The notes: generated by a model from the sequence alone, not told the origin. DNA of 64,000 nt from Buchnera aphidicola (Rhopalosiphum maidis) (GCF_003671935.1 NZ_CP032759.1:558001-622000), one strand, 5' to 3'; numbered from the stretch's first letter, positions 9,227 to 19,868 are shown. Numbers and translations: made by a program.

Positions 9227-11674
9227 ATGAAACTATTAAAATTTGGCGGAACTTCGCTAGCTAACGCAGAAAAGTTTTTATGTGTAGCAGATATTATAGA
9301 AAAAAAAAATAAAAAAGAACAAACTGCAGTTGTTCTTTCTGCTCCAGCTAAAATAACTAACTATTTAGTTACAATCATTGAAAAAAAAATTGATAATGAT
9401 GAAATTCTCAAAAAAATCAATCTCGCAGAAAATATTTTTATTGAATTAATAAAAGATATTAAAAAAATACAATCACTTTTTCCATACGAAAATTCAAAAG
9501 AAAAAATTCAAACAGAATTTAATAAATTAAAAAAAATAATAAATGGTGTTTTTTTAATCAAACAATGCCCAGAAAGTATTCAACCTATCATAATATCGCG
9601 TGGAGAAATACTTTCAGTTATTATTATGAAAAACATATTAAAGTCTAGAAATCATGAAGTTACCATTTTAAATCCAGTTGAAAATCTTTTATCAACAGGA
9701 AGTTATTTAGATTCTACTGTTGATATAAAAGAATCCAAAAAGCGTATTAAAAAAATAAATATAAATCAAAAAAATATTATTTTAATGCCTGGATTCATTG
9801 CAGGAAACAAAAAAGGAGAATTAGTAGTACTAGGTCGTAATGGTTCTGATTATTCCGCAGCAGTTTTAGCTTCTTGCTTAAATGCGAAATGTTGTGAAAT
9901 TTGGACTGATGTTGACGGTGTTTTCACAGCAGATCCAAGAATCGTTTCTAATGCTCACTTATTAGAATCAATATCGTATCAAGAAGCAATGGAACTATCA
10001 TATTTTGGAGCTAAGGTATTACATCCTCGTACTATTGAACCGATTTCCCAATTTCAAATACCATGCATTATAAAAAACACTAATAATATTCATGCTAAGG
10101 GAACTTTAATTTGTCAAAAAAATAATTCAAATGAAAATTTTCTAAAAGGAGTCACACATCTTGATAATATAGTTATGTTCAATATTTCTGGGTCTTGTTT
10201 AAAAGATTCAGGAAAAATAATTTCACGTATATTTAGTACACTTGCAAGAGAAAATATTGAGATTATTTTAATAACACAGTCATCTTCAGAAAATAAAATC
10301 AATTTTTGTACTTTAAAAAAAGACGTTGATTATATTTTTCTAACATTAAAAAAAGAATTTAAATTAGAAATAAAAGAAGGATTATTAAATAGTTTAAATA
10401 TAGTAAAAAATTTAGCTATTTTATCAGTTATTGGTTCTAATATTTCTGAAAAAAATAATATCGCATCAAAAATTTTTTCTTCTTTAGGTTCATCGAAAAT
10501 TAATGTACTTGCAATTGCACATGGATCTTCAGAACATTCTATATCAGTAGTGATTAAAAAAGAAAATCTTTTGCAAGGTGTACAAAATATTCATAATGCA
10601 TTGTTTTTTAAGAAAAAAATTATAAATGTTTTTTTAATTGGAATAGGTGGAGTTGGAAAAGCATTATTAAAACAAATATTAAAACAAGAAAAATTTTTAG
10701 AGAAAAAAAATATAAAAATAAAATTACGTATGATTGCTAATTCTAAAAAATTACTTTTTTTAAATGATTTTATTACTTTAAATAATTGGGAAGAAAATTT
10801 TAAAAAATCAAAAGAAGAATTTAATTTAACAATATTAAATAAAATATTAAAAAATACTTTAGATTCTAATTCAGTCATCATTGATTGTACATCTAATGAA
10901 CTTTTATCAAAACAATATGTTCATTTTATTAAAAATGGTTTTCATATAGTTACTTCGAATAAAAAAGCTAATACAAATTCTTTAAAATATTACAACGAAA
11001 TTAGAACTACTGCATTAAAAGAAAATAAAAAATTTTTGTATGAAACTAACGTAGGAGCTGGATTGCCAGTTATAAATACACTTCAAAATTTATTTAATAC
11101 AGGTGATTATCTTACATCATTTAAAGGTATATTATCTGGTTCGTTATCTTATATATTTGGAAAGTTAGAAGAAGGTATATCTTTATCAGAGGCTACTAAA
11201 GAAGCACAAAAATTGGGTTTTACTGAACCAAATCCATTTGATGATTTATCTGGAATCGACGTGGCTAGAAAATTATTAGTTTTAGCTAGAGAAATTGGAT
11301 ATGCAATAGAACTGAAAGATATAAGCATTGAACCTATACTACCAGAAAAATTTAAAAATAATCAAAATTCTGAAGAATTTTTGATTAAATTACAAGAATT
11401 AGATTTATCGTTTACAAAAAGAGTTAATAAAGCACGTAATTTAGGAAATGTACTGCGTTTTGTTGGAAGTATAGAAAAAAATGGTATATGTTCAGTAAAA
11501 ATTGAAGAAATAAACAATAATAATCCATTATATAAAGTAAAAAATGGTGAAAACGCATTAACATTTTATACAAACTATTATAAACCAATCCCTCTTGTAC
11601 TAAGAGGATACGGTGCGGGTAATAATGTTACTGCCTCTGGGGTGTTTTCCGACTTACTACGTATAATATTATAA
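9227..11674 (+). CDS. thrA: Bifunctional aspartokinase I / homoserine dehydrogenase I
   Basis: Carries the first and third steps of threonine synthesis from aspartate. Length 815 (E. coli 820). The N-terminal kinase begins with KFGGTS at residues 5-10 and contains [10 protein letters not shown]; two ACT-type regulatory regions cover about 315-460; the C-terminal dehydrogenase starts with a Rossmann motif [10 protein letters not shown] near 470 and contains NVGAGLP and the [12 protein letters not shown] substrate region. SD is AAGGA at 9208-9212. It leads the operon thrA-thrB-thrC, with 19 bp before thrB. Codons 25-28 contain an in-frame run of ten A (9300-9309). Threonine is an amino acid the host needs, which explains retention. 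Confidence 0.98.
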   Translation: MKLLKFGGTSLANAEKFLCVADIIEKKNKKEQTAVVLSAPAKITNYLVTIIEKKIDNDEILKKINLAENIFIELIKDIKKIQSLFPYENSKEKIQTEFNKLKKIINGVFLIKQCPESIQPIIISRGEILSVIIMKNILKSRNHEVTILNPVENLLSTGSYLDSTVDIKESKKRIKKININQKNIILMPGFIAGNKKGELVVLGRNGSDYSAAVLASCLNAKCCEIWTDVDGVFTADPRIVSNAHLLESISYQEAMELSYFGAKVLHPRTIEPISQFQIPCIIKNTNNIHAKGTLICQKNNSNENFLKGVTHLDNIVMFNISGSCLKDSGKIISRIFSTLARENIEIILITQSSSENKINFCTLKKDVDYIFLTLKKEFKLEIKEGLLNSLNIVKNLAILSVIGSNISEKNNIASKIFSSLGSSKINVLAIAHGSSEHSISVVIKKENLLQGVQNIHNALFFKKKIINVFLIGIGGVGKALLKQILKQEKFLEKKNIKIKLRMIANSKKLLFLNDFITLNNWEENFKKSKEEFNLTILNKILKNTLDSNSVIIDCTSNELLSKQYVHFIKNGFHIVTSNKKANTNSLKYYNEIRTTALKENKKFLYETNVGAGLPVINTLQNLFNTGDYLTSFKGILSGSLSYIFGKLEEGISLSEATKEAQKLGFTEPNPFDDLSGIDVARKLLVLAREIGYAIELKDISIEPILPEKFKNNQNSEEFLIKLQELDLSFTKRVNKARNLGNVLRFVGSIEKNGICSVKIEEINNNNPLYKVKNGENALTFYTNYYKPIPLVLRGYGAGNNVTASGVFSDLLRIIL

Positions 11675-11693
11675 ACATCATCGGAGTACAGTA

Positions 11694-12623
11694 ATGATTA
11701 AAATTTATGCACCAGCTTCTATTGCTAACGTTGGAGTTGGATTTGATATTTTAGGTGCAGCAATTATACCAATAAATGGTACTTTTTTAGGCGACTGTGT
11801 AACAGTTAAGTTATCAAAAAAATTTGAACTGATTAATAAAGGTATTTTTTCTAATAAATTACCTATAAATAAAGAACAAAATATTGTTTGGAAATGTTGG
11901 TTTAAATTCTGTAAAGTAATAAAAAAAAATATTCCAGTTTCTATAATTCTCGAAAAAAACATGCCAATCGGATCGGGACTAGGATCCAGTGCTTGCTCAG
12001 TAGTCTCTACTTTAGTAGCAATTAATCAAATTTGTAATAATCCTTTGAATTCAAAAGAATTATTATTACTTATGGGTGAAATAGAAGGTGAAATATCAGG
12101 AAGCGTTCATTATGATAATGTAGCGCCATCTTACTTAGGGGGTCTTCAATTAATACTAGAAGACAATGACGTTATAAGTCAAAAACTGCCTAATTTTAAA
12201 AATTGGCTTTGGATTATTGCTTGGCCAGGAGTTAAAGTTTCTACTGCAGAAGCAAGAAAGATTTTACCTAAAGAATACAAAAAAGATATTTGTGTTAAAA
12301 ATAGTCGTTATTTAGCAGGTTTTATTCATGCATCGTATACTCAACAATCTCATTTAGCAGCTAGATGTATGCAAGATTTTATAGCAGAACCATATCGCAG
12401 TAAATTAATTCCTAATTTTCTAAACGCCAAGGAAAAAATTAAAAAAATTGGAGCAATAAGTTGTGGGATATCTGGTTCAGGTCCTACTATTTTTGCAATT
12501 TCTGATAATATAAAGACTGCTGAAAAAATATCTTTATGGCTCAAAAATAATTATTTACAAAATAAAACAGGATTTGTTCATATTTGTTGTGTAGATTTAA
12601 AAGGTGTACGCAAAATAGGATAA
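11694..12623 (+). CDS. thrB: Homoserine kinase
   Basis: Phosphorylates homoserine with ATP. 309 residues (E. coli 310), GHMP kinase family, with the phosphate-binding loop [12 protein letters not shown] at about 90-101 and the C-terminal GISGSGPT motif. SD GGAG lies at 11681-11684. It sits in the middle of the thr operon, and the thrC start comes three bases after its stop, so the two are probably translationally coupled. No damage seen. Confidence 0.98.
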   Translation: MIKIYAPASIANVGVGFDILGAAIIPINGTFLGDCVTVKLSKKFELINKGIFSNKLPINKEQNIVWKCWFKFCKVIKKNIPVSIILEKNMPIGSGLGSSACSVVSTLVAINQICNNPLNSKELLLLMGEIEGEISGSVHYDNVAPSYLGGLQLILEDNDVISQKLPNFKNWLWIIAWPGVKVSTAEARKILPKEYKKDICVKNSRYLAGFIHASYTQQSHLAARCMQDFIAEPYRSKLIPNFLNAKEKIKKIGAISCGISGSGPTIFAISDNIKTAEKISLWLKNNYLQNKTGFVHICCVDLKGVRKIG

Positions 12624-12626
12624 AAA

Positions 12627-13916
12627 ATGAAACTTTATAATTTAAAAAACCATAACGAACAAGTAAACTTTGAAACTGCTGTAAAACTTGGATTGGGACA
12701 GAAACAAGGTTTGTTTTTTCCTGTAGAATTGCCAATTATTACACCTGTAGAATTATTAAAAATATTAAAAATGGATTTTATTACACGAAGTACTGAAATA
12801 CTTTCTAAATTTATTAGCAGTGAAATATCTAAAGAAATTCTATATGAAAATGTTAAAAAAGCATTTTCATTTTCAAAACCATTAAAAGTTTCTATCAATA
12901 AAAACATAAGTTGTTTTGAACTATTTCATGGACCAACATTAGCATTTAAAGATTTTGGTGCACGTTTTATGGCCCAAATGATACTATCTCTTAATAAAAA
13001 AAACGAATCTTTCACTATTTTAACTGCAACATCAGGAGATACTGGTGCTGCAGTTGCGCATGCATTTTATGGAATGAAAAACATTCGAGTAATTATTTTA
13101 TACCCAAAAGGGAAAATAAGTGTATTACAAGAACAATTGTTTTGTACTTTAGGGAAAAATATAAAAACTATATCGATCAACGGTAGTTTTGACGATTGTC
13201 AAAAATTAGTTAAAAAAGCTTTTGACGATAAAAAATTAAAAGAATTAATAGGATTAAATTCTGCAAATTCCATTAATATTAGTCGTTTATTAGCTCAAAT
13301 ATGTTATTATTTTGAAGCTTTTTCATTAATTTCTGAAGAACAAAGAAAAAACTTAGTTATAGCTGTTCCATGCGGTAATTTTGGTAATTTAACAGCAGGT
13401 TTATTAGCTAAATCTCTTGGTTTATCGATTAAATCATTTATTGCATGCACTAATGCAAATGATACAGTTCCAAGATTTCTTAGCAGTGGAAAGTGGAACC
13501 CTCAAAAAACTATATCAACAATTTCCAATGCAATGGATATTAGTCGTCCTAACAATTGGCCTCGAATTGAAGAATTATTTCGTCGGAAAAAATGGAATTT
13601 AAAAGAATTAAGATTCGGAAGTGTATCAGATAATATTACGCAAGAAACTCTGAAAGAATTATTTCAACTAGGTTACGTATCTGAACCACACGCTGCAATT
13701 GCCTATAGATTATTGCGTGATCAATTAAAAAAAGACGAATTTGGTTTATTTTTAGGAACTGCGCATCCATCTAAATTTAAAGATACTGTCGAAAAAATAT
13801 TAGAAAATAATATTTTATTACCAAAAGAACTGAAAAATAGAACTAATTTACCATTATTATCTCATAACATAAATCCTGATTTTAATAAATTAAAAGAATT
13901 TCTACTAGAAAAATAA
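12627..13916 (+). CDS. thrC: Threonine synthase
   Basis: Pyridoxal-phosphate enzyme converting O-phosphohomoserine to threonine, the last step of the pathway. 429 residues (E. coli 428). The PLP-binding lysine is K108 in LAFKDFGARF; TATSGDTGAA and the phosphate-cup PCGNFGN follow. Its start overlaps the tail region of thrB (AGGA at 12618-12621 serves as SD). A strong hairpin terminator follows the stop, closing the operon. Confidence 0.98.
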   Translation: MKLYNLKNHNEQVNFETAVKLGLGQKQGLFFPVELPIITPVELLKILKMDFITRSTEILSKFISSEISKEILYENVKKAFSFSKPLKVSINKNISCFELFHGPTLAFKDFGARFMAQMILSLNKKNESFTILTATSGDTGAAVAHAFYGMKNIRVIILYPKGKISVLQEQLFCTLGKNIKTISINGSFDDCQKLVKKAFDDKKLKELIGLNSANSINISRLLAQICYYFEAFSLISEEQRKNLVIAVPCGNFGNLTAGLLAKSLGLSIKSFIACTNANDTVPRFLSSGKWNPQKTISTISNAMDISRPNNWPRIEELFRRKKWNLKELRFGSVSDNITQETLKELFQLGYVSEPHAAIAYRLLRDQLKKDEFGLFLGTAHPSKFKDTVEKILENNILLPKELKNRTNLPLLSHNINPDFNKLKEFLLEK

Positions 13917-13922
13917 AAAAAA

Positions 13923-13963
13923 TTAGAGAGGAAAATTAAATTTATCCTCTCTAACAAATTTTT
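13923..13963. terminator. Terminator between convergent thrC and ychF
   Basis: Perfect 10-bp inverted repeat TTAGAGAGGA (13923-13932) and TCCTCTCTAA (13945-13954) with a 12-base loop, followed by AAATTTTTTA. It lies seven bases after the thrC stop. The opposite strand lacks a good T run next to the arm, so it chiefly serves the thr operon. Confidence 0.85.
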
Positions 13964-13982
13964 TATCAAAAAATATTTTTCT

Positions 13983-15071
13983 TTAAACGTTAAATAAAAA
14001 ATTAATAATATCACCATCTTCAATTTGATAAAATTTTCCTTCGCTTCTATATTTACCTGCTTCTTTAACTTTAGCTTCACTTTTATATTTTATAAAATCT
14101 AAATAATTCATAATTTGTGCACGAATAAAACCTCTTTTAAAATCACTATGTATTTTATCAGCAGCTTGAAGACTAGTACTGCCATTCGGTATAGACCATG
14201 CACGAATCTCTTTTATTCCTGCAGTAAAAAATGTTATTAAATCAAGTATTTTATAACCCGATTTAATGATATTATTTAATCCTAAATCAATTATGTTAAA
14301 AGATTTCATAAAATATTTTTGTTCATCTTGATTCATATTTACTAGATCTAATTCTAGATTTGAATTAATTGGAATAACTAAAGAACCTTCTTTTTTAGCT
14401 ATTTTTTCTAACTCATTCAAAAAAAAATGCGATTCTTTTCCTTCATTAATATTAGCAATATACATTATTGGTTTTAAAGTTAAAAAGCGTAAATAACTAA
14501 TAATTTTTTTTTCATTTTGATTTAAAGAAAGGGTTTTTAACATTGAAAAATTTTTTAAATGAATAAGACATTTGTTCAATACAACTAATTTTTCTTCTAT
14601 CTCTTTTTTATTAAATTTAAGTTGCTTTTTTAGTTTTAATACAGATTTTTCACAAGTTTCAAAATCTGCTAATATAAGTTCAGAATTAATTATGTCAACA
14701 TCGATTTGAGGTTGAACTCGATCATAAACATGACTAATGTTATCATCTTTAAAACAGCGTACAACATGAGCAATAGCATTAGTATCTCGTATATTACTTA
14801 AAAATTGATTGCCTAAACCTTCACCTTTAGATGCACCTTTTACTAAACCAGCAATATCTACAAATTCTATAAATGCATTTACTATTTTTTCTGGTACAAT
14901 GATCTTAGCAAGATTATTAATACGATTATCAGGAACTGAAACAATCCCTATGTTTGGCTTAATAGTACAAAATGGAAAATTAGCAACTGCTGAATTACCT
15001 TTAGTTAAGGCATTAAATAAAGTTGATTTACCTACGTTAGGTAATCCTATGATTCCACATTTAAAACCCAT
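13983..15071 (-). CDS. ychF: YchF/Obg-family ribosome-associated ATPase
   Basis: P-loop NTPase of the Obg group that binds ATP in place of GTP and associates with ribosomes. 362 residues (E. coli 363). The G1 loop GLPNVGKST is at about 9-17; the G4 position has NINE rather than NKxD, the feature linked to ATP preference in this family. The C-terminal TGS-like domain contains FFTAGIKEIRAW. It follows pth after 58 bp on the same strand, the same order as in E. coli. Confidence 0.97.
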   Translation of the reverse strand: MGFKCGIIGLPNVGKSTLFNALTKGNSAVANFPFCTIKPNIGIVSVPDNRINNLAKIIVPEKIVNAFIEFVDIAGLVKGASKGEGLGNQFLSNIRDTNAIAHVVRCFKDDNISHVYDRVQPQIDVDIINSELILADFETCEKSVLKLKKQLKFNKKEIEEKLVVLNKCLIHLKNFSMLKTLSLNQNEKKIISYLRFLTLKPIMYIANINEGKESHFFLNELEKIAKKEGSLVIPINSNLELDLVNMNQDEQKYFMKSFNIIDLGLNNIIKSGYKILDLITFFTAGIKEIRAWSIPNGSTSLQAADKIHSDFKRGFIRAQIMNYLDFIKYKSEAKVKEAGKYRSEGKFYQIEDGDIINFLFNV

Positions 15072-15129
15072 TTTTTATACACCTTAAAATTACGATAAAT
15101 AATTAGAATTTAAAAATTTTTATATCTGA

Positions 15130-15678
15130 TTATTGTATAAAATTTAATAATGTAAAATTTTCTTTTATCGCATATGAAATAGATTTCTGAATTAAATTTA
15201 ATTCTCTAAAATCAGGTATAGAAAGTACAAAAGATGATATTTCATTTTTATTTTTTGGACGACCAATTCCAACTCTTAATCGACAAAAATTTACCTGAGT
15301 GTTAAATTCTTTAATAATGTTTCTTAATCCATTATGACCACTATGTCCATAACTATATTTGTACTTTATAATTCCAGGATCTAAATCTAAATCATCATGT
15401 ACTATTAATATTTGACTTAAACTAATTTTATAAAACGAAGCCATTTTATGAACTGAATAACCATTTATATTCATAAAAATATTAGGTACAAGTAAATAAA
15501 TTAAATTTGACTTTATATTTAAACAAGTAGTAAAACCAAAAAATTTTTTTTCTTCTTTTAAAACACTACAATAATATTTTGCTAAGGTATAAATATACCA
15601 TGATCCAACATTATGGCGCGTTTTGTGATATTTTTTTTTAGGATTAGATAATCCTACTATCATCTTTATTTTATTCAA
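15130..15678 (-). CDS. pth: Peptidyl-tRNA hydrolase (TTG start)
   Basis: Releases peptides from peptidyl-tRNA that dropped off ribosomes. 182 residues when started at TTG (15678-15676), N-terminus [13 protein letters not shown], which matches the E. coli N-terminus in length; AAGGA lies seven bases upstream of this TTG. The alternative ATG at 15663 would drop five residues and has no comparable SD. Catalytic residues are visible: N12 (SNP), H22 (TRHNVG), FMNING and the D in VHDDLDL. It is upstream of ychF as in E. coli. The E. coli protein is 194 residues, so the C-terminal helix is a little shorter. Confidence 0.95.
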   Translation of the reverse strand: MNKIKMIVGLSNPKKKYHKTRHNVGSWYIYTLAKYYCSVLKEEKKFFGFTTCLNIKSNLIYLLVPNIFMNINGYSVHKMASFYKISLSQILIVHDDLDLDPGIIKYKYSYGHSGHNGLRNIIKEFNTQVNFCRLRVGIGRPKNKNEISSFVLSIPDFRELNLIQKSISYAIKENFTLLNFIQ

Positions 15679-15708
15679 AAAGAATCCTTTTATATTTTTA
15701 AATTAATG

Positions 15709-15748
15709 AAAAAAATGAAAACATATAATGATATTATATGTTTTCATT
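15709..15748 (-). terminator. Strong terminator after sodA
   Basis: A perfect 16-bp stem with a three-base loop: arms 15714-15729 and 15733-15748, loop GAT. Read on the minus strand the stem is followed directly by five T, so it terminates sodA (stop at 15830) before pth. Confidence 0.8.
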
Positions 15749-15829
15749 ATAAAATATTAAAAATATTTATTAATTAAAAATTTATATTAAAAAAAACAAT
15801 TTTCATAAAATAAAATTAATTCAAAAAAA

Positions 15830-16441
15830 TTATTTTAAAAAACGATCAGATGCCTCATCCCAATTCACTACATTCCAAAAAGATTTAATATAGTCTAATC
15901 GTCTATTTTGATATTTTAAGTAATAAGCATGTTCCCAAATATCTAATCCAATAATAGGGTAACCATAAGTACCGGATATTGATTTACCCATTAATGGATT
16001 ATCTTGATTAATTGTAGATACTACAGACAATAAACCGTTTTGATTTACTAACCAAACCCAACCTGAACCAAAATGATTTAAGGCAACATCTTCAAACTTT
16101 CTTTTAAAACTTTCAATACTTCCAAATTGTTTATTAATTTCTGATTTTAAATCACCTTGCAATGATGTTCCAATTTTTAAACCTTTCCAAAACAAACTAT
16201 GATTTATATGTCCCCCTGCGTTATTACGCAATGCAGTTTTGTTTTCTAAACTTATTTCATTAAAAATAGACATTAACTCTTCAATTGAAAGTGAAGAAAA
16301 ACTTGTTTTTTCTAAAATAGAATTAGTATTATTAATATAATTTTGATGATGTTTTGTATGATGAATTTTCATTGTTTCTTCATCAAAAAAAGGCTCCAAA
16401 GCATTATATGAATAAGATAAATTAGGTAAGAAATAGCTCAT
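15830..16441 (-). CDS. sodA: Superoxide dismutase, Mn type
   Basis: Removes superoxide. 203 residues (E. coli SodA 206). Metal ligands of the Fe/Mn family are in place: H27 (MKIHHTKHH), the His of NHSLFWKGL, and the Asp and His of [11 protein letters not shown]. Overall sequence ([19 protein letters not shown] and so on) resembles SodA more than SodB, so Mn is expected; this is inferred from similarity. SD AGGA precedes the ATG at 16441. It has its own promoter candidate and terminator, so it is probably monocistronic. Complex I encoded in the same window is a likely source of the superoxide. Confidence 0.96.
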   Translation of the reverse strand: MSYFLPNLSYSYNALEPFFDEETMKIHHTKHHQNYINNTNSILEKTSFSSLSIEELMSIFNEISLENKTALRNNAGGHINHSLFWKGLKIGTSLQGDLKSEINKQFGSIESFKRKFEDVALNHFGSGWVWLVNQNGLLSVVSTINQDNPLMGKSISGTYGYPIIGLDIWEHAYYLKYQNRRLDYIKSFWNVVNWDEASDRFLK

Positions 16442-16794
16442 TTTTTTTCCTAAAATAAAAAATAAAAAAATAAAATAATAAATTTAAAATTAAATTAATA
16501 ATTTAATCTTAAATGTTTTATTAAATTATAGTACAATTATTTGGTTATAAACAAGAATCATAGTAAATATTTAATCAATATCTAAATTAAAAAATATAAA
16601 ATAATGTTCTTTTATTAGAAAATTAATTTTATTTAAAATTTTTTACAAAAAATATTTTTCACTACTCACTTTTTGATTCATTTTTAATATTTTATCTATC
16701 AATAAAATCAAAAAAATATAACTTACAAGATTGATAAAAATAAATCAAAAGTTAACTATATTAAACACCAAGTGTTTTAAATGATGAGATTTTG
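16442..16794. other. Divergent spacer sodA/rnt
   Basis: 353 bp between sodA and rnt. It holds the sodA promoter candidate at 16525-16554 and a small inverted repeat AAACAC/GTGTTT just before rnt. I see no operator resembling known oxidative-stress sites and no gene. Confidence 0.55.
16525..16554 (-). promoter_or_regulatory. Candidate sigma-70 promoter of sodA
   Basis: On the minus strand TTGTTT (16554-16549), an 18-bp spacer and a perfect TATAAT (16530-16525), about 85 bp before the sodA start. Perfect -10 boxes are common by chance in such A+T-rich DNA, so this is tentative. Confidence 0.45.
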
Positions 16795-17442
16795 ATGTCT
16801 ACAACTCAAGAATTCAATTTATTAAGTAATCGCTTTCGAACTTTTTATCCTGTTGTTATCGACATTGAAACAGCAGGGTTTAATCCAAAAACTGATGCAG
16901 TATTAGAAATTGCGTTAATAACTTTAAAAATGGATAAATTAGGATGGTTGCATAAAGAAGATATACTTCACTTTCATATAAAACCATTTAAGGGATCTAT
17001 TATCAATTCTGATGCTATTGCTTTTAATAAAATTGATCCATTTAATCCTTTGCGTGGAGCTATTAGTGAAACATTAGCTGTTGAATCAATATTAGAAAAA
17101 GTAAGAAAGGGAATAAAAATACAAGGATGCACTCGAGGAATCGTTGTCGCTCATAATGCACATTTTGATCATAATTTTTTAATGGAAGCTATTCAAAGAG
17201 TTAAAATTAAAAATAATCCTTTCCATCCGTTTGTCACATTCGATACAGCTACATTAAGTGGATTAGCTGTAGGTCAAACTGTATTAGCAAAAGCATGTAA
17301 AGCAATGGGCTTGTCATTTGACAATAATCAAGCGCATTCAGCACTATATGATAGTTTGCAAACAGCTAATCTTTTTTGCAAAATAGTAAATCGTTGGAAA
17401 GGTTTAGGTGGATGGCCTGTAAATATTGAAAAAAGCAAGTAA
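16795..17442 (+). CDS. rnt: Ribonuclease T
   Basis: 3'-5' exonuclease that trims stable RNAs and turns over the CCA end of tRNA. The ATG at 16795 gives 215 residues, the E. coli length, with GAG six bases upstream; the in-frame TTG at 16792 is rejected. The DEDDh exonuclease motifs are present: VIDIETAGF (about 23-31), [11 protein letters not shown] (about 118-128) and [10 protein letters not shown] (about 181-190). It is flanked by a terminator shared with convergent grxD. Confidence 0.97.
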   Translation: MSTTQEFNLLSNRFRTFYPVVIDIETAGFNPKTDAVLEIALITLKMDKLGWLHKEDILHFHIKPFKGSIINSDAIAFNKIDPFNPLRGAISETLAVESILEKVRKGIKIQGCTRGIVVAHNAHFDHNFLMEAIQRVKIKNNPFHPFVTFDTATLSGLAVGQTVLAKACKAMGLSFDNNQAHSALYDSLQTANLFCKIVNRWKGLGGWPVNIEKSK

Positions 17443-17495
17443 AATTTATATTAGGTATGCAATGAAAATAATATTTTTAAAATCTTTATAAAAAC

Positions 17496-17556
17496 GATAT
17501 GACATTAACAATAAAATCCTAATTTTTTTTGCATAATGTCATATCTTATTTTTTTA
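17496..17556. terminator. Bidirectional terminator between rnt and grxD
   Basis: Perfect 12-bp inverted repeat GATATGACATTA (17496-17507) and TAATGTCATATC (17534-17545). On the plus strand it is followed by TTATTTTTTT, and on the minus strand by GTTTTT, so it can end both convergent genes. The loop is long (26 bases). Confidence 0.75.
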
Positions 17557-17562
17557 AATTTA

Positions 17563-17886
17563 TTATTTAGAATTTAATACTGCATTAGATATTATTTTTT
17601 TTAGTTCTCCACTTTCTAGCATTTCAAGTATAATGCTACATCCACCAATTAACTCTCCTTTTATCCATAATTGAGGAAACGTTGGCCAATTAGCGTACTT
17701 CGGCAATTCTTTTCTAATATCTAAATTTTCTAAAACATCAACATATGCAAATTTTTCCCCACAAACAGATAAAGCTTGAACTGCTTGAGCTGAAAAACCA
17801 CAACTAGGAGATTGAGGTGTACCTTTCATATAAATTAAAATGATGTTGTCTTTAATTTGACGTTTTATTTTTTCAATTATATTCAT
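17563..17886 (-). CDS. grxD: Monothiol glutaredoxin (Grx4 type)
   Basis: CGFS-type glutaredoxin that binds or carries [2Fe-2S] clusters with glutathione. 107 residues (E. coli 115). The motif PSCGFSAQ has its single active-site cysteine at C29; WPTFPQLWI and GGCSI are the glutathione-binding elements. It converges on rnt as in E. coli. Cluster delivery would be relevant to the many Fe-S subunits of the nuo operon in this window; that link is inference. Confidence 0.96.
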   Translation of the reverse strand: MNIIEKIKRQIKDNIILIYMKGTPQSPSCGFSAQAVQALSVCGEKFAYVDVLENLDIRKELPKYANWPTFPQLWIKGELIGGCSIILEMLESGELKKIISNAVLNSK

Positions 17887-17977
17887 AATTTTTCCAAAAA
17901 AAAGTTAAAAAACTGAAAAATAAAATTTTTGTTTAAAAACACTTTGAAAAATATTTTATAGACAATTTTATTTTTTT

Positions 17978-18006
17978 TTGCAATACTAAGTAGCGAAATT
18001 TAATTT
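17978..18006 (+). promoter_or_regulatory. Candidate promoter of ssrA
   Basis: TTGCAA (17978-17983), a 17-bp spacer and TAATTT (18001-18006), ending eight bases before the 5' end of tmRNA. The position is right for a start at or near the mature 5' end. Confidence 0.5.
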
Positions 18007-18014
18007 TAAATTAT

Positions 18015-18390
18015 GGGGCTGTTTTTGGATTCGACAAAATTATCAAAAAAATAAAGTGCATGCCGAGGAACGGTTTGCCTCGATAAAAAACCGTAAAAAA
18101 ATAGCTGCAAATAACAAACAAAACTACGCTTTAGCAGCTTAAAACACTGTTTAAAGCCCTTTCATCTCTAACTTATCTCTTGAAGAAGGAGAAATTTTTA
18201 AGAAAGGTCAAAATTTAAAGAGAACAACGTGAGCACTAAGCTTGACAGTGACACGAAAATAATTTTCAAGCTATACGCTTAAAATGCGTTCTTCCAAATT
18301 AAGCGATGAATAATCAGTAAAGAAAAACTAAGCATGTAGTATCTTTATTTATAGACATTTTGGACGCGGGTTCAAATCCCGCCAGCTCCA
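18015..18390 (+). ncRNA. ssrA: Transfer-messenger RNA (tmRNA)
   Basis: Rescues stalled ribosomes by acting as tRNA-Ala and then as a short mRNA. The 5' GGGGCTG pairs with CAGCTCC near the 3' end (one G.U) to form the acceptor stem, and the T arm reads GGGTTCAAATCCC. The tag frame at 18107-18142 starts with the resume codon GCA and encodes ANNKQNYALAA before TAA. The ending ALAA matches the E. coli degron. The gene stops at discriminator A (18390) and is followed by AAAA, so the 3' CCA is not encoded and has to be added afterwards. Length is 376 nt against 363 in mature E. coli tmRNA. No smpB lies in the window. Confidence 0.97.
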
Positions 18391-18407
18391 AAAATATAAA
18401 AAATAGT

Positions 18408-18722
18408 TCATTGAATATCTAATTTTGATACTTTATTTTCAATAAAAAAAATATTTAATGTTTTTTGACGACATCCAAATTTATTTTCTTTTTTACAAAT
18501 AATATAGTGAAAAACATCATTAAAAGAATCAGAAATAATTGGATTGCCAAAAATATAAATTATTTGTTCTTTTGTCATTCCTTTATAATTTTTTTCAAAC
18601 TTATTTAAATCAAAATAAGACTCATTTAAATTATTTAAAACATGATTTTTTTTCTCCAATACTGCACAACTAGAAAATAAAAAAAGCATTAATAATATTC
18701 TTAAAAAAATCTGATTACTCAT
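18408..18722 (-). CDS. bamE: BamE (SmpA) outer-membrane assembly lipoprotein
   Basis: Small lipoprotein of the BAM complex that inserts beta-barrel proteins. 104 residues (E. coli 113). A signal peptide of about 18 residues ends in a lipobox-like LFSSC with the lipidation cysteine at C19. The conserved core follows: [19 protein letters not shown] and the FHYI/LNIFF strands. The -3 residue is F instead of the usual L/V, a mild departure. It converges on ssrA with 17 bp between them and is separated from nadK by 160 bp. Identification rests on the GMT...GNPIISDPF-like signature. Confidence 0.88.
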   Translation of the reverse strand: MSNQIFLRILLMLFLFSSCAVLEKKNHVLNNLNESYFDLNKFEKNYKGMTKEQIIYIFGNPIISDSFNDVFHYIICKKENKFGCRQKTLNIFFIENKVSKLDIQ

Positions 18723-18882
18723 TAAAAAATCACTTCCTATAATATTTTATATGAAATGTAATTAATAACAATCTTTAACTATAAAAAAAATTCAAAGTAT
18801 AAACACTTTTATGCTAAAAATTGTTCTAATGAAAAACTTAATATTAATTATTAAATTAAATATCATTAAAAATTTTAATAAT

Positions 18883-19761
18883 CTAAAAAAATTTTTTGGA
18901 CCAATTTAATTTTGAAGTTAAAGTTTCAAAATAGTTATAACTTTTAGGATGTATAAGATTTAAATAATAATCACTGCGACGAATAAGTACATATTCGTTT
19001 TTATTAACCGGCAGTACTATTTGACTATCACAACTAATTTTTAAATCAGTTTCTATATCAGAAAATCTTAAACAAATTACGCTGTCACTATGAATTGCTA
19101 AAGGACGAGAAGATAAAGTTTGAGGAAACATAGGTACTAATAAAATAGCTTCTAAAGAAGTCTCTATAATAGGTCCTCCAGCTGAAAGTGAATAACCTGT
19201 TGAACCTGTTGGAGTCGAAATAATCAATCCATCTGAACGTTGAGAAAAAGCAAAATTTTCATTAATGTAAACATTAAATTCTATCATATGAGCTACATGT
19301 TTTGGATGCAAAACAATTTCATTAATTGCAATACTGGATTTAGAAATTTTTTCTTTTTTATAAATAGTCACATCTAATAAAAAACGATTCTCTATCGAAT
19401 ATTTTCCAGACAAAACTTCTGAAAGTTTTTTAAATCTATTATCTGGATTTAGATCTGTAAGAAAACCTAAATTGCCACGATTAATACCAATGATTTTAAT
19501 ATTAAAATATGATAAAATACGAGCTGTAAACAATAAATTTCCATCTCCACCTATTACAACAGCTAAATCACATAATTGACCAATTTCTGTTAATGTTGCA
19601 GTTTTAGGGTTTTTTAAATTTAGTTTTTTAGAAACATTATATTCAATAAAAACCTGATATCCTTTTTTAGTTAGCCATTTATAAAGTATTTCATGTGTTG
19701 TTAATGCACTTAAATGACGCGGACGTCCAACAATACCAATACAGTTAAAATATTGTTTCAT
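18883..19761 (-). CDS. nadK: NAD kinase
   Basis: Phosphorylates NAD to NADP with ATP. 292 residues, the same as E. coli. The nucleotide-binding motif GGDGN has D73 at its centre, and the second conserved block [15 protein letters not shown] follows near 185. It works after NAD synthase (nadE at 32.9 kb). It is divergent from grpE, with 107 bp between the starts, as in E. coli. Confidence 0.97.
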   Translation of the reverse strand: MKQYFNCIGIVGRPRHLSALTTHEILYKWLTKKGYQVFIEYNVSKKLNLKNPKTATLTEIGQLCDLAVVIGGDGNLLFTARILSYFNIKIIGINRGNLGFLTDLNPDNRFKKLSEVLSGKYSIENRFLLDVTIYKKEKISKSSIAINEIVLHPKHVAHMIEFNVYINENFAFSQRSDGLIISTPTGSTGYSLSAGGPIIETSLEAILLVPMFPQTLSSRPLAIHSDSVICLRFSDIETDLKISCDSQIVLPVNKNEYVLIRRSDYYLNLIHPKSYNYFETLTSKLNWSKKFF

Positions 19762-19811
19762 TGCATTAAATTTCCCAATAAAAAAATATGTTTTTTAATA
19801 AAAACATTACT

Positions 19812-19839
19812 TTGAAAGACATATCAAAAACTCTATATT
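19812..19839 (+). promoter_or_regulatory. Candidate promoter of grpE
   Basis: TTGAAA (19812-19817), a 16-bp spacer and TATATT (19834-19839), 29 bp before the grpE start. The same stretch also faintly resembles a heat-shock promoter (CTTTGAAA ... CTCTATAT), but the C-rich -10 of that class is missing, so I read it as a housekeeping promoter. Confidence 0.45.
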
Positions 19840-19868
19840 TAATTAATAACATTTAAAATGGTGATATT

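Noticed and set aside
16792..16794. TTG as the rnt start
   Set aside because: The ATG directly after it is correctly spaced from GAG and matches E. coli in length.
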